Below, one piece after another: positions 12,613 to 26,900 of a stretch of 64,000 nt of DNA. The notes under the pieces were generated by a model that was not told where the DNA came from, searched no databases, and saw only the letters and a list, made by a program, of their open reading frames with translations. Origin of the DNA: Siphonodentalium dalli (Eukaryota; Mollusca; Scaphopoda; Gadilida; Siphonodentaliidae); the NCBI GenBank assembly GCA_032622095.1, contig CP136069.1:124949450-125013449 (forward strand), read 5' to 3'. A program made the position numbers and the translations under genes. Positions within the stretch are counted from its first letter, which is position 1. Each line of letters starts with the position of its first letter.

Positions 12613-13136
12613 CAGGGGGGGGTGAAAAAAAAAATCCGGCACATATGCCGGACAACAAGCAATTTTTTCCGCAACTAAAAAAAAAATTTCCTGCTTGATT
12701 TTTCAAGTAGTGTTTTGGCAATGAGTTGGGCTTCAAAACCACTTTGAATGAGAGAAATAATGTAATTCTAACTGGTAAACTGACTGCAGGCAGTTATCGT
12801 GTTGTATTTTGTTGCAAATTTTGAAATCCAAGATGGCCGCTGGCAGCCATGTTTTTTTGGCCGAATGACCTCAAAATGACTCATTCCTATTTACATGTCC
12901 ATGTTAACATCCATGATAAATAGTATGCACAGAAATTCATATACAGCTGTTTACAGTGAATTTCCCCCCGCAAATCTCTGTTTTAGTGTTAAAAGGGGGG
13001 GTGGGTGTCAAAAAATGGTCGGAAAAAACTGCCGAAAACGGAAAAACATTTGGCGGTGGGGGTGGGTGGGTACAAAAAATGATCGAAAGGGGAAAAATGC
13101 CATACGTGCCTGAATTTTTTTTCCGACCCACCCCTG
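12613..13136. mobile_element. hAT-like non-autonomous element, copy B
   Basis: It begins CAGGGGGGGGTGAAAAAAA and ends with the inverse TTTTTTCCGACCCACCCCTG. An approximate target duplication, ATCAAA, lies on both sides. CAGGGG ends with a duplication of about 8 bp are characteristic of hAT elements. The interior (CAACAAGCAATTTTTT to CATACGTGCC) is shared with copy A. No transposase is encoded. Confidence 0.65.
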
Positions 13137-13139
13137 ATC

Positions 13140-14880
13140 AAACTGGAAATTTACGCTGTCCTGAGACCATATTCGGTGGTAAATTTTTTTTATCAAATGC
13201 TATGGATATAAATGGTTCTGATGGGAGCTTGTGGTATTAATTGAAAGATGAATCCTTCGCCGACACATCCGTGGCAATATCGATAGCATTACTCGGATAA
13301 ATGGGCTAAAAACGGGGAAAAACTACAGTTCCCCTTGTCTCTATAATACTACCATTAACTTGAAGCAGGCGCGTATATATACCGTAGAAGCGGCGTATAT
13401 GGGCGGCACAAAAGGGGGGCGGACAGCGGAGCGCGTTACAGGCCCTGTGATTAGTGCCACTAAATGTGCACGATTGATGCGATCCTCACACAGTGAAAAT
13501 GTATTCCGAACAACCGGCACAGTATATACACAGTTAAAACGCAATTTTTGAGCCATCTAGGTGATAATTCGATTAGTTTTTCCATTCCCCTCATAAGCTA
13601 TATGGTCCCAAATAACGTAAACATAATGAAAATCCTATTGTGCGAGTAATAACAACGACGAAAACTGCGAATCGTGATATCTCGATCGGTTCTCTCCCGA
13701 TCGAGTCGGTTCTCTCCCAATTTAATCGGTTCGTCGGAGAAATACGATGACTATTATTTTACAGGATACGTGAAAATAACCAAGTGAACACAACGAAATA
13801 TCAATCATTTTGAATTTACACCACTTATGATCAATTTCTGTGAGTTACACTGCCTTCTTATATATAATTTTGCGTCAACAGTAGTAACAGAATCGTTCAC
13901 TTTATTGTGACGCAAAGCATGCAATTTGTCACGAATGGACAATGTGAACTGCGAAGACTGATTTTTCCTCCAACAATCCAATCATAATGGTCGACTGATT
14001 CAAAATGGCCGCCACGAGTATATCGCCACCAGTTATACACGCGGCGCGCGTAATAACTATATACCAATACAATTTCGATGGTGTCACGACATTTATTTTC
14101 ACGTTTATATCGCGCATGTTTTGCCATACACGATACCCGTTTCTTTTAACTCAGTTACCCGTATCGCGTTCAAACCCTGCCTGTTGTTGGTGGACAATGT
14201 ATACTGTTATAATTATATATAGAATTAGAAACACGGCCTTTGTTAAATTTACTTGCAGATCGTGTGTTTATATCAGGCATCCTTTTAAAATATGGAGCTG
14301 TGTTGTGATCATATCTCCCAATAAATATCATCCCTGTTGTCGGTTTAATTGTTGTAGTCGAGGCTGTCACAGTGGCGGCGGTATGTGTCACACAAACCAA
14401 GGGGTGGGGGGGGGGGTAAAAAGTTTCGGGTGTGTGCATGCCCAGAGGCCAACACAAGTATCCTCCTATAGTATATATATAGATCATGCAATTTTTATGC
14501 AAATAGTATATCTTACTTTGTGTTTAGTTTAAAACAGCTTGCAGATGTTCTAGTTTGTTCTATTGACTAGAAACGAAGCACTTAAAGGAGTTTTCACCCC
14601 CTGATTATAGGTGATATATATAACATTGGTGAAATCAACTAAAATCTAATGGTGAAAGGTGGTAGGACTGGTGTCTTTTTGTGAACGGAAAAACACATTA
14701 CTTGTGTATGTCCACAAAATGTTGACCTATACACGAAGCTCTTCCTAGCTGTAAACATGGTTATTCAAGATTTGTGAAGAATAATGTCATCAAATCTAGT
14801 TTATTTTAATAAAGACTAGATGCTGGTAGACTAGACAGACAATTGCATGTAACATGCAATGGTATTTAGTTTCATTATAC
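13140..14880. other. Intergenic DNA with one repeat segment
   Basis: The stretch 13363-13460 (GCGTATATATACCGTAGAAG; GCGCGTTACAGGCCCTGTG) recurs in inverse orientation in both Y blocks at about 38694-38790 and 48888-48985. A poly-G run lies near 14408. No gene was recognised; the 175-codon plus-strand and 110-codon minus-strand frames have no domain support and overlap each other. Confidence 0.45.
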
Positions 14881-14889
14881 ACATCAACG

Positions 14890-16870
14890 GTGAATACTTT
14901 ATCTTCAATATGCATATCTCGCAGGACAATACATTTGATGTTCGATCCGCATTTAGAAGCATTCTGGTGTGGTGAAACCTGTACTAATAAGCCGTAGTTG
15001 TTTGTAATAATTCGAAGGATTGGTTGTTTTAACGGAATTCTGAGGCGGTGAATTCATGTAACCAATATGTTTTATATTATAATGTGGTTATTTTGGGACG
15101 CGTTAAAGTTGTACTGCGACCCCGAGTCCGATAAAAGCTGTAGTTGGGATGTCCAAGTTCGTGGAAGTTCTATTGACTATGCCGATGACTTGAGAAGCTT
15201 TATTGTTTTAGGATATTGTAGAAAAGCTAATCTGACCATGTCAAATTGAGCTATAGCGATGGGGTATCTCGCAGGAAAACACATTTCGGGTTTTCGTGGG
15301 CGTGTGTATTCGCTAGATGTCTTAGAGTTGCAGTATATAAACCAGTATGACCGCGTTAATTGCTTTCGACGTTTAGGAATGAACAATGGCTGGGCCATGC
15401 ACTCTTGGCGGGAACACAATACCTCCGATGTTTGATCCGCATTTAGAAGCTTTCTGGTGTGGTGAAACCTGTAGTAATAAGCCGTAGTTTTTTTGTAATA
15501 ATTTGAAGGATTAGTTGTTTTAACGGAATTCTGAGGCGGTGCACTCATGTAACCAATATATTTTATAATTTATATTTATGGCTAATAATATGATCTTGGT
15601 GGTGTTACCATTTCTGACTATGGTTTTCTGTTACCACTTGATTTTAGAGTTATAAAATAATTGATTCTAGTCGAGGAACCTACCCATCAACGCTCAGAAT
15701 GATCAGATATCAATTTTTGAAGTTTTGTTATTTCTATTGTTTCTGGCCCATAAACACGCCGTCAAAAGGATGGTCTCAGTCAAAATTGCGTTATTATTAA
15801 CACCACAAGGTGTAATCTGTGGGCCAACTTATAAAATTCCGTGGTCCCATGCAAGTTTTATGGTTTTTCCGGTTTATTAGTTAAAAAGTCGAACTGCGCG
15901 ATCAGGAGGCCGGTCACCGGTTTATTAGTTTAAAAGTCGAACAGCGTGATCAGGAGTCCGGTCATCGGTAAACGGTGTAGTTGGGAATTTAAATTTCGTT
16001 TATTGGCCTTTACATTATTATGTCAGTAATGTTGATTTTTGGTTTGTGACAAGCTATGTCAATTACCAATAAAAGAAATTAAAAAGATAATTTGTAAGTC
16101 TTATATTTCAACTTTTATAGACATTTTTCGTTCAGCAGCCCACAGATGGTTGTGTTGTGGTGGTATTGTAGTTGCAGTATGTAATAATTATCACCGCGTT
16201 AATTGCTTTCGATCTTTAGGTATGAACAATGGCTGGACCATACACTCTTGGCGGGAACACACTCCCTCCGATTTTGTATCCGCATTTAGAAGCTTTCTGG
16301 TGTGGTGAATGAAAAACCTGCAGTAATAAGCCGTAGTTGTTTGTAGTAATTCGAAGGATTGGTTGTTTTAACGGAATTCTGAGGCGATGAATTCATGTAA
16401 CCAATATGTTTTATATTATAATGCGGTTATTTTGGGACGCGTTAAAGTTGTACTGCGACCCCGAGTCCGATAAAAGCTGTAGTTGGAATGTGCAAGTTCG
16501 TGGAAGTTCTATTGACTATGCCGATGATTTGAGAAGCTTTATTGTTTAGGATATTGTAGAAAAGCTAATCTGGCCGTGTCAAATTGAGCTATAGCGATGG
16601 GGTATCTCGCAGGACAACACATTTGATGTTTGATCCGCATTTAGAAACTTTCTGGTGTGGTGAAACCTGTAGTAATAAGCCGTAGTTTTTTTGTAATAAT
16701 TTGAAGGATTAGTTGTTTTAACGGAATTCTGAGGCGGTGCATTCATGTAACCAATATATTTTATAATTTATATTTATGGCTAATAATATGATATTGGTGG
16801 TGTTACCATTTCTGACTATGGTTTTCTTGTTACCACTTGATTTTAGAGTTATCCATCTTCGTCTGTTTGA
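14890..16870 (+). repeat. R4 repeat array
   Basis: Several imperfect copies of the same modules lie in tandem. Module one (GCGACCCCGAGTCCGATAAA) is at about 15117 and 16457. Module two (TGATCCGCATTTAGAAGC) is at about 14944, 15434, 16267 and 16630. Module three (AACGGAATTCTGAGGCGG) is at about 15031, 15524, 16371 and 16720. Related modules recur at 45740-46000 and 46990-47215. No coding function is evident. Confidence 0.7.
15640..15795 (-). repeat. R1 fragment
   Basis: It contains GAACCTACCCATCAACGCTC and AATGATCAGATATCAA, matching the R1 interior. Both outer ends are missing. Confidence 0.55.
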
Positions 16871-17073
16871 ATAAATTTTTCTGGGGGAAATTACAAACTT
16901 AGGGGCAATTATTAGTACACATCTCGAGAAAATTACAAACTTCAAAAATCAATATCTAATAACTCTGAGCTTTGATGGATGGGTTCCTCGACTCGAATCA
17001 AATATTGTTTACCCCTGAAGCCAAAGAAATAGAAATTTAGGGGTGCTTAATCGGATTGAGTACCTTTAATCAT
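16838..17073 (+). repeat. R1 right-half copy
   Basis: It matches the R1 interior from TGATTTTAGAGTTATCCATC and ends with the R1 terminus CGGATTGAGTACCTTTAA. It also carries TTCCTCGACTCGAATCAAAT. The left half is missing. Confidence 0.6.
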
Positions 17074-17589
17074 ACAGGGGTGAGGAAAACAATTCAGGAT
17101 ACAATGTTGATTTTTTTTTTTGGGACCCACCGCCCCGGGAACGCCCCGGATGAAATGCCAATCATAATCTCAATGAAAAGCTCCAGAAATCTCAGAAAAT
17201 CACAATATCTTGCTCTTCGTTGTTCACAAAACTTGTAAATAATGGTGTAATAATTTATAAATATTCTCTCCCAAGAAGGAGGTAATAATAAAGATTAATT
17301 TAGAGTCGAAACTTTATAGCTTTGGTTCGAACATCGGCTCAGGAATGTTGTCCTAGATGCGGCTTGTTTTGGGTATATAAAAGCCGAAAACTGTAGCTTG
17401 GTCGAACGTATGCATGATCTGATGTGGTGTATTTCATGCTTGAACGCAGGGTCTGATGTTGTGTATTTCATGATTGAACGCGGTTTCTCATGTGGGGTAT
17501 TTCACAATTGAAGTATAATATATTACTAAATTTTATCTTACAGAGATATTTGCACCAACAAATTAAAACCAAACTATTATATCTTGTAG

Positions 17590-17751
17590 ATGGTTCGGAG
17601 TCTTCTGTCATCGACTGTAACTTTGAAAATGGGATGTGTGGTTGGGAAAATGATCTACCGACCATATCAAAGCCTTGGGAAAAACAGCTAGGACCAACAG
17701 ATCCAACAGGAATAGGACCTAATAATGGGCACACATACCAACACAAATCAA
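17590..17751 (+). CDS. MAM receptor exon: N-terminal part of the MAM domain
   Basis: The acceptor is ATCTTGTAG and the donor is CAA|GTAAGG. The exon is 162 bp, phase 1 to phase 1. It reads DGSESSVIDCNFENGMCGWE, then the loop to NNGHTYQHK. The CxFEx(G)xCGW start is the MAM hallmark, its first two cysteines normally forming a disulfide. An alternative acceptor lies at 17541, but the one chosen preserves the usual phase 1 domain boundary. Confidence 0.8.
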
Positions 17752-20700
17752 GTAAGGACAAATTCGGATAATGTAGAAGTTAGAGTTAAATCTAACGTCG
17801 CCCGTAAATTTTACGCATACCATACATTAGAGCAGCTTTCCTTTATTCAAATATATCGATGTTTTTTTGTTGGTAGAGCTCGCTCAGTGTATTTCTTAAA
17901 GGGGTACTGTACGCCATTTTCAATATAATTTCCGGTGATAACAACCAACTATTATCTATAATATATAGAAACATAAGTAATTTGAGTCGAAGATGTATTC
18001 TGTAAACGCTCAGGTTAATGGGCTATCTTAAAATTTAATAATTTAAAAAATGGCGTAAATTAAAATACGATTTCCGTGTACAAAACGTAATCAAATTATA
18101 ATTGAGGGATACTGGAATAGTAAACCCATTGGACACACGATCGTTTGAAACATTATGCTGATACGGGGAGAAAACTCAAGCCACTCACTGACTAGTGACG
18201 ATACAATAACTTAAATGAGTATATGGGACTAGTATGCGTATAATATAACTTTTATTTGATTTATTTGGTTGAAAACTGTACAAATATTACTCGACAACGA
18301 CAATTTGTATTTTTGCATTCCGGTAAATTTGCCATCCATAACACTACTTCGTACTCAACAGACTTTCAAATAATGGAAAAAGTGTTACCATTTTCTCCGA
18401 CTCGGAGACTATAGAAACCAACAACAACATTTTGGGTACAGTATCCCTTTAAAGTGTTACAATTCAGCACAAAGCGGTGGTTCTCAAAATTATGATTGTA
18501 TCGGAAAAAGCACACTTTTTTTGCAATGACCTTGACCTTCACATATGACCTTGACCTTCCCAAGAAGTGAACCTCGTTTAAAAAGTTTTACAATGATGGG
18601 TGTTCATATAAACCAACATAACGTTTGAGATAATTGCAATATTTCTCGCCATGCACGCAATTTAATACCTAGTTTCCACAATCAGTTAAAATCACCCCTC
18701 GTTGCCATGGAAACAGAAATTTTGCTCTTTGTCCCAAATATTGTTCCATAAGATTTGAGTATATTGCATATATTGACTTACTCTATAATATATATGGTGG
18801 CACTTTGTCATTTGTGTTGCAATTAGTTCCGGGTTCAACCCAGAGACGTGGCGACAGGGGGGTGTCTTACCCCCAACTTTGGTAAAAATTTTCAAGTTGG
18901 AAATGTCATACCTGCCAAAACATTAGTTAGAAATTTCACACCAACAATAGGTTGAAAATGTTCTTGTTGTTTGATTTATTAGGGGGAATTAAATGGTTTT
19001 GGACCATTTTCAAACTGGGGGGGGGGGGTGACAGGTTGGACATTTTCAAAACTTGGAAAGCTTGTGTCCTGGACCTTCCCCCGTCGCCAGACAAAAACTG
19101 TTAGTTAATTTAAGAAATCAATATTGTCATACATTTGGTCAACATTGTCATTGGAATTGTCATCAGTTGGATATTTTCCAACCTAAGAAAACGCTTATGG
19201 CTCAAACGTAGTTGCCACAATGCTTTCCGGGAAGGCATTCTCGCGAGCACTCAGATGTCATTTCCTTGTAGACGGAGCCCTTACTAATAAGCTGTTGGAT
19301 GAATTGATCTCTGAGGATTCAAATGAAATTTAAAAGTCGACAGCCGATAACGCGGCATCAAACGCGACATCAGATACCGAATTATCGGCAAAATCAAATC
19401 TCGAAGTACCTTCAACGTTAAATATCGAAGTACCTTCCACATCAAATGTCGATGAATTGGCAATCGAAGGAATCGCTACAACTGGTACTGACAGTTTCGA
19501 ATGGGAGAAGCTTAGTCAGGCTGAAGTGAAAGCAATAATTGAGCTGTGTGAAAAAGTGTTCGATGGGTCCATCCCAGTTTCGGCTGTTTCCGTTTCAATA
19601 GAACTGCTCAAATTGAACGAACTTATGTTATATTACAAGACATACCTTGGCGAGAAATTCAGAACATCCAAACTTTTGTTACAGTATATGGAGAGTTTAG
19701 AAATGTTGACAGATTTTATTCGAGCTGAGAGAACAGGAGATTGGAATCTCCAGTTAGTAGTTGTTGGAAAAATGTTGAATTTGTTTGCCGCCACTGGGCA
19801 CGTGCACTATGCGAAGTGCTGTCGCTTGTTTTTGCAAATGATGTTTGACTTACCCAAGAAATATCCGTGGTTATACAAGTGTTTTATAGAGGATGGTGTT
19901 CATACTATTCGAAGGAGAAGTAGGTTTTTGGCATGGCTGTCATGTGACCTAGTTATTGAGCAAATCATGACGCGTTCCATCAAAAGTCGGGGTGGACTTA
20001 CGCGAGGAAGAGACATAACTAAATCTGTACGCCAGCAATGGGTTTATGATGAAACGATTAGAATCGTCTGCTCAACTGCAACATTTTTCCATAGAAATCA
20101 GCAATCGGGCTGCGTCAGCTTAAGTTGCCTAACATGTACGCGAGGCAGGTTCGAAGAATTTCATTCAAATGTACTCGGGCAAAGATGGAGAGTCCCTCGA
20201 TCATCTAAGATACGCGAAGTTCATGACCATGGTTTCCTCCGGCAGGTCTGCTATCGAACATCAGAAATTGCCACACAATTAAAGAGGGCAGCCTATATTT
20301 CCATAGTATTAGGGTTCACTTACATGTTTTAATCTGGGGATATCTCGGGGAAATAGATCCTTATCACAATAATGATTGACCAAGAACCAGCACCAGAAAT
20401 TCTTCTTAAATTCATTCGATGCAATTGAAAAATGTCAAGAAATCCTTGTGGCAGAAACCAATGTTCATGTCGGAAAAAAAGACTTAAGTGCCTCACTGCC
20501 TGTGGGGATTGTCGTGGGGAGATTTGCACGAATTTGTTCAACGGTTGTTGATCAGGAACTGGATTGAATGTGGCTTTATCGCCAGAAAGCAACATCAACA
20601 CTCAATAGATATATCTTTCGATTGGTTGGTGGATTCAAAGTAAATACATTCATAATGTGGAAAATTAGAGGAAAAATAAATAAAGACACATATTTTCCGG

Positions 20701-23700
20701 TTTTGGCCACCATGTTTAGGTATTTTACCCGGAAACAACACATTTTGTTCTGGAAATATATTGTATACACTACCAAAGGACTTTTGGTTATAAAAAGGGT
20801 TGATAGTTTTATATTGTGCGTCAAACAATAGACTTCTCGAAATTTTCAACTTTCAAGCGGCCATGTTGGACGCCATCTTGAATAAAATAAAAATCCCCAA
20901 TGCGGAATTTAGCGGATTTTGGATATGTTCAACAGGGGGTAATGCTGCATCGAATGACACCAAATTCAGCTTGTTAAGAATTTTGTTTTTCCGGGTTCAA
21001 CCCTTCAACATCCAGACTAAATTCGCCTGTACTAAAGATAAATACTCCGATTTGATACCCCTACATTACTATTTCTTCGGCTTCGAGGGTAAACAATATT
21101 TGATTTGAGACGAGGAACACACATATCAAAGCTCAGAGGGATATGATGCGGACGGGATGCACTGGAAATATATTACTGAAAATAGATTGCGTGCAGAGAG
21201 ATGATGCGGCGAGCTAAAGAGGAATTGAGAACGAGAGAGAGAGAGAGCGAGAGAGAGAGAGAGAGAGAGGGGGAGACAGAGAGAGAGAGGGGAGGAGAGA
21301 GGAGAGAGAGAGAGAGAGAGGAGAGGGGGGGGGAGAGATGTTAGGAACTTTAGGGTTCTCATGGATGCAGTTGGAACATTAGTATTGGAACCCCCACTCT
21401 CCCCACCAAATATAGACCATTAACTTTGGTCATGTTCCTGCTGGATATCACTTTCAAGAAGTATAACATCTTGAGTTTTGAATTGTAGATTACTATATTA
21501 ACACGCCCGTCGGAGTTTATGGCGAATTCATATTGTATAGTCCAGTGCTCTCCGTCACAACAGAATCCTGCCTCACCCTCTGGTATAATATGCATGGTAA
21601 CTACCCATCGAAGCTGTCAGTGAATCTGGAGACGGCTGCATTGAACACGACCACTCCGATCGACGACATCAGCGGAAATGGCACGACCGAATGGATCTGC
21701 GAAATGCTTGATGTTCCGGTAGTTTCTGAAACTCAGGTCAGTATATATTATTATTATATATTATTATTATTATATATAGTGATTCGCTAACATCATCTGG
21801 CGGCGAAATTATCTAACAGTAAGACGTTAAAGATAGGTATAATGTGAAGTTTTAATTCAGCCCATTAATTAAATTGGTCAGATTTTGAGTTTCGTGGGGA
21901 GGGGGGGGGGACACGTTCTGCCTTTCTGTTAAGCTAGCAAAAAATCCAATTGCCGTCTATGCGTTCGTTTCTCAGTGGCAGTATATATTCCAGAACATCA
22001 ACTGTGATCGTTTGTACTTGTTACAACGAAAAACCGAGTGATGGTTTTCTTGATTTACGCGATGCCTTCAGAAGTTCCATAAAAATTATGGGGTAAGCTG
22101 AATATTACCGCAGGAAAGTTTTACTAATTTTGTGTCAAATCGTACAGTGGCTCTTTAATTTAGACTTTCGCGGTTTCAGCATCATTATGGTGATGATGAT
22201 GATGATGATGATGATGAAGGTGACGATGGTGTCATGATGATGCCGCTGCTGCTGCTGATGATGATGATGATGACGACGATGATGATGGCGATGATGATAA
22301 TGATGATGATGGTGATGATGATGATGACTATTGTGATGCTGAGAGATGATGATGGTGATAATGACGACGATGATGACTACGATGATGCCGATGATGATGG
22401 CGATGATGATGATGATGACGGCGGTGATGATGGCGATGATGATGGCAGTGTAGTGATGCTGACCGGACCGAACCACCTTGGGTGGTCCGGTCCACTGCCA
22501 AGGCGGTCCAGTCCGGTCCGGTCCAGGCCATTCCGGTCCGGTACACATGCCTGGACCGGTCCAACACGGTCCGGTCCACCTATAATAGGCTATATGTTAA
22601 TGAATTCTCTGTTTTCTCAAAGTGTTTACTCTGTATAGTACAAAATATATAAGGTCACTGAGTTCAGTGCATTGCAATGAGTCCACATATGTTAAAACTT
22701 ACATTGTTTGTCGATTGTATGCATCATTGTCTGTCTCTGGTGGGATATTCTGGGAACGATGCACGATAATAGTATTTCTAGTAATGCGAACATGCACTAA
22801 TTAAATGTATTGGACAGATATATATATAGCTAGGGCCAGAATGTGTTATAACAAATCTAACATGGCACTCAACTGATCGTATGCATGATTCGTATCATAC
22901 TTATTTTCATTAAATTGAAATTTAAACGAAATGACTATACTGATGACAATTATATAAATGTGCAATAATATGACTACTACATTAATATTGGAGTCTTGGA
23001 GATTGTGATGGCTGATTGTATAGTTGTATAACAATTAGTTATATACCTATATAAAGTACAACTATTATTGGATTAATGTGACTGTCTTGTGAATGTACTA
23101 TGTAATGTGGTTTGCATCATGACACACTGGCACATTCATTATAAGGAAAGTGACATGTACAAAGTACATATATACATTGTTTTCGTGGCATCAAACGTTT
23201 AATAGATATTAACCACTTGAATGCGTCAATACATCGTTGCTAATTGATATATGACGGCGAATACGCACTAATATTCGCGATAGTTTATTATAACTGAAGT
23301 AAAATAGTGGACCGGACCGGAGAGTACCGGACTGGCGGCAAAAAGCGGTCCGGTCCGGTCCAGTGACACCCGGTCCGGACCGGACCGCGTCCACCCTGGA
23401 CCGCGGACCGGACCGGTCCAAATCGGTCCGGTCCGCATCACTATGGGAGTGATGATGACGACGACGATGCTGATGATGATGATACAATGATGATTATGAT
23501 CACAATACGATTATGATGATTATGGTGATTGTGGACGATTGCGCGATTGAGCGAGTGTACGATTGTGCGTGAAGATTCGCGTAATATTTCGAAAACCAGC
23601 GACCGGGATCCGGTGCGTGCCATTTCACTGCACAACGGAGAAACGCAGTCTGGCACGGATATCCGCATTGTGGCGCAAGTCGGCGAGTATGGCGGTACAT

Positions 23701-23917
23701 TTTATGTGTGTCTTGTTGGCATCAAACATCAAACAGAATGTTTACTCAATGACCAGTCTTGCCCTCAGTCTTATCAGTCTTATCACGCAACCCAACACTC
23801 CAATGTGGAATAGCTAAGGTGTCTTTCAGGCCTGTATTATATACGGACTAAACCACAACGTTATTGTTCTGTTTGTCAAAAATCGAACGTATGATAACGA
23901 TGATAAATGATGGCGTA

Positions 23918-23977
<60 letters not shown>

Positions 23978-26900
23978 GGTGGTGGTGGTGGTGAAGACGT
24001 TTGGGCGGTCGCTGTTTCGTTTTGTACATTTATGCTTCTATTCGTTCTTTCCATCTTTTTTAATATAATTTCGTTTCCTCAATACCTTATTAATTGGATC
24101 AGAGAATACAGCTATTATTGTTTTTATAGATTGTTCTGAGTGTCGACGTTGCTCAACCGACGATGACAGAAGTGGCGGTTGACGACATCAGTCTCCATCC
24201 GAATCCTTGCGATCAAAACAGTGAGTGTCTATTTGAAAATGGGTGTCAGTCATGTGCAATTTCAAGTTCCAATGCATGAACTTCAGTCTGACATCATGAC
24301 ATCCCACTATGCAAGAAAAATGAGTGGTGTATACTGGATTGACTTTATCCGTCTGTCCATCCGCTGTCCGACATTCTGTCTGTATGTCAGTCCGGGCATA
24401 TATCTCAGTCATGGTCGGGTTATGGGATTTGAATGAAATTTGGTATGGATGTTCGCCATCATGACTGCTTTCAAATAAGAAGCAAATGACAATGTTTTCA
24501 TTTTCCGTTCTAGCGTTATCTTCTTTGTTTATTTTAAATATGGGGCTCGTCCTGTCCATGATACAATGGCCTTTGGCGAGGTCCAGACCTAATTTACTGG
24601 ACGAGTTTTATAAATTCCTCTATAAACTTGGACGAGTTGCAGATTCTATTTATTACATGATCCAAAACCTCGACAAAACATACTTAAATCAACAAATGGG
24701 TCGCGAAACTAACATCGGTTTCAATAAGGCATGCGGTGATGTTTCACGTAACTTTGTGTTGTTTGCCCGCGTAAAGAAATAGTCCCTGATTAATAAAGAC
24801 TCTTTGGCATATTTAATGGCGTATATTTTATGACATAACTTTTAAAACTTTCCATTCATTATAGATTGTTAGAAAAATATTGGAAGCCAGAGTATTTTGA
24901 GACGTTGCGTGAGGAATGTAAACAAACTACAAACCGGAAGGCAAAGGTCACTTGGCACTATTTCCTGTTATTAAACGAACGTTTAATATCACAATTTGTA
25001 GCATGGGTTTATTGAATGGAATAAGGTTAGGATCATGTAATGAATTCGATTTTATTATCCTAAATTCATTTTATGATATAACTAATTCGAATTAGATATC
25101 ATATATTCATTTTGTGATATCAATAAATGCTAGTTATTTTATGATACAACTAATTCACGGACCCATGGGCGCCGTTCGTCCATTTATTACCTATTTTGTG
25201 ATATCAATAATTCATTTTGTGATATCATTAAATGAATATATGAGATCACAAAATCGAATATATAATATCATTAATATTAAATGGTATCTGAAATGATTTT
25301 ACGATATTACTAATTCCGAAAATATATCAATCTTGACATATAATTATCGATTGATCAAGTGTTGTATGAATTCAGCGTTTTTAATTGGCTAGCCACAACT
25401 GATCACGTACCGTGCATCTGTGGATGCACATGGGATTTATCTAGTTCTACTGTGGTGACATGGGGACTTGTTTAGTTTCGATCTCCGCGTTTCCTGTCTT
25501 CATAGTAGTGCACTTATAATATGATCAATAGGAATTATACATTGAGAGTATTGTTCAATTTTATGTCCTATTAAAAGTAAAAATGCCGCACAATTTAGTA
25601 ATTTTGAGCACTAATAAGGTGCATATAGTAATACGATACCTACAGTTTTTGTTTGATTGACTTCTAGCTCATTCGTATCTTTGAAGTTGCGAGCGAAAAT
25701 TCATATTTCTTTCCAGACACGAATGAGATATTTCGGTATTCATTCAAAAACTGTAGGTATTCTCTATTTGTTTATATATTTTGACTGAATACATGTTTCT
25801 ATCCAAAAAACAGTGTGCTCTGGGCGGCTTCCACCAGTCAAATCGACTCAGACTACAGTTCATGTTTCACAAACGACGAATGGGGTCACTTTAAGTTCTA
25901 CAACAAGCGAACCGGTGCGGGGAAATCAAGATGAGATACGTAAGCTAACATAAAGCTACTCAATCCGATTAGACGGTCCACATATCATCAAGAAACAAAA
26001 CAACAACAACATTTCTTCAAAATACGCTTAATTCAGTTATCAGAATCGGTTAATTGCAACAAAATAATGCTAACCACTGTCAACTATGGTATCAAATTTC
26101 CCAAAACGTGTTATTAATAAACAGTTGGTTCAACGAAATATGGCCGTATTATCACTTGAGTATTGGGAGCGTTAATTCGGATTATGCATCTTTAAAGATG
26201 CATTATCAGAATTACTATTTCTTTGGCTTCGGGGGTAAACAAATATGTGATTCGAGTCGATGAACCCACCCATCAAACCTCAGAGTGGTCAGATATCGAT
26301 TTTTTATGTTTGTTATTTTTCGAGATGTGCATTGGTTTGTGGCCCAGAAAAACGTCGTCAAACGGACGTTCTAGGACAAAAATACGGCCATATATCGTTG
26401 AACAACATGTTGATAAATAACACGTTTTGGGAAATGTTATACCATAGTAGACAGCGGTTAGCATTCATTTGTTGTAATTAATCGATTCTGATAACTAAAG
26501 CGTATTTTGAAGAAATGTTATTGTTGTTGTAACTTGATGATATGTGGACCGTCTGATCGGATTGAGTACATTTAACCCTTTCGTGACAGTAGCTGCATGC
26601 GACGATGCAGCATTAACGATCATGATGTGCCAGTGCATTCTGTTATATACGTGAGTCTCCCAGATGGAGACTCGCCTATATAAGAGAATGCACTGGCTTA
26701 CAAGGTATATGTACATATTGTTACGGTTTATGTAAATATTGTTAGGCCAATGCATTCTTCTATACATATATATGTGAGGCTCCCTATGGGAAACTCGCAT
26801 ATATAAGATAATTTATTGACACAGGGTTTTCGCAAAATTTCAGGAAGCTCCAGTCATGAAAGGTTAAACGAACAAGGCTCATTTCAACCTCGATAATGTT

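Noticed and set aside
14005-14532. 175-codon plus-strand frame
   Set aside because: No recognisable domain, irregular Cys-rich composition, an overlapping 110-codon frame on the other strand and a poly-G tract inside.
22135-22638. 134-codon Met/Asp-rich and 137-codon His-rich frames
   Set aside because: Both are translations of the (GAT)n tract and the GGTCCG island and exist only because trinucleotide repeats lack stops.
23826-24139. His-run, Asp-run and Ser-run frames
   Set aside because: Pure artefacts of (GAT)n(GGT)n.
24188-24559. 123-codon minus-strand frame antisense to the MAM exon
   Set aside because: It overlaps a real splice site on the other strand and a dispersed repeat tail; no domain.
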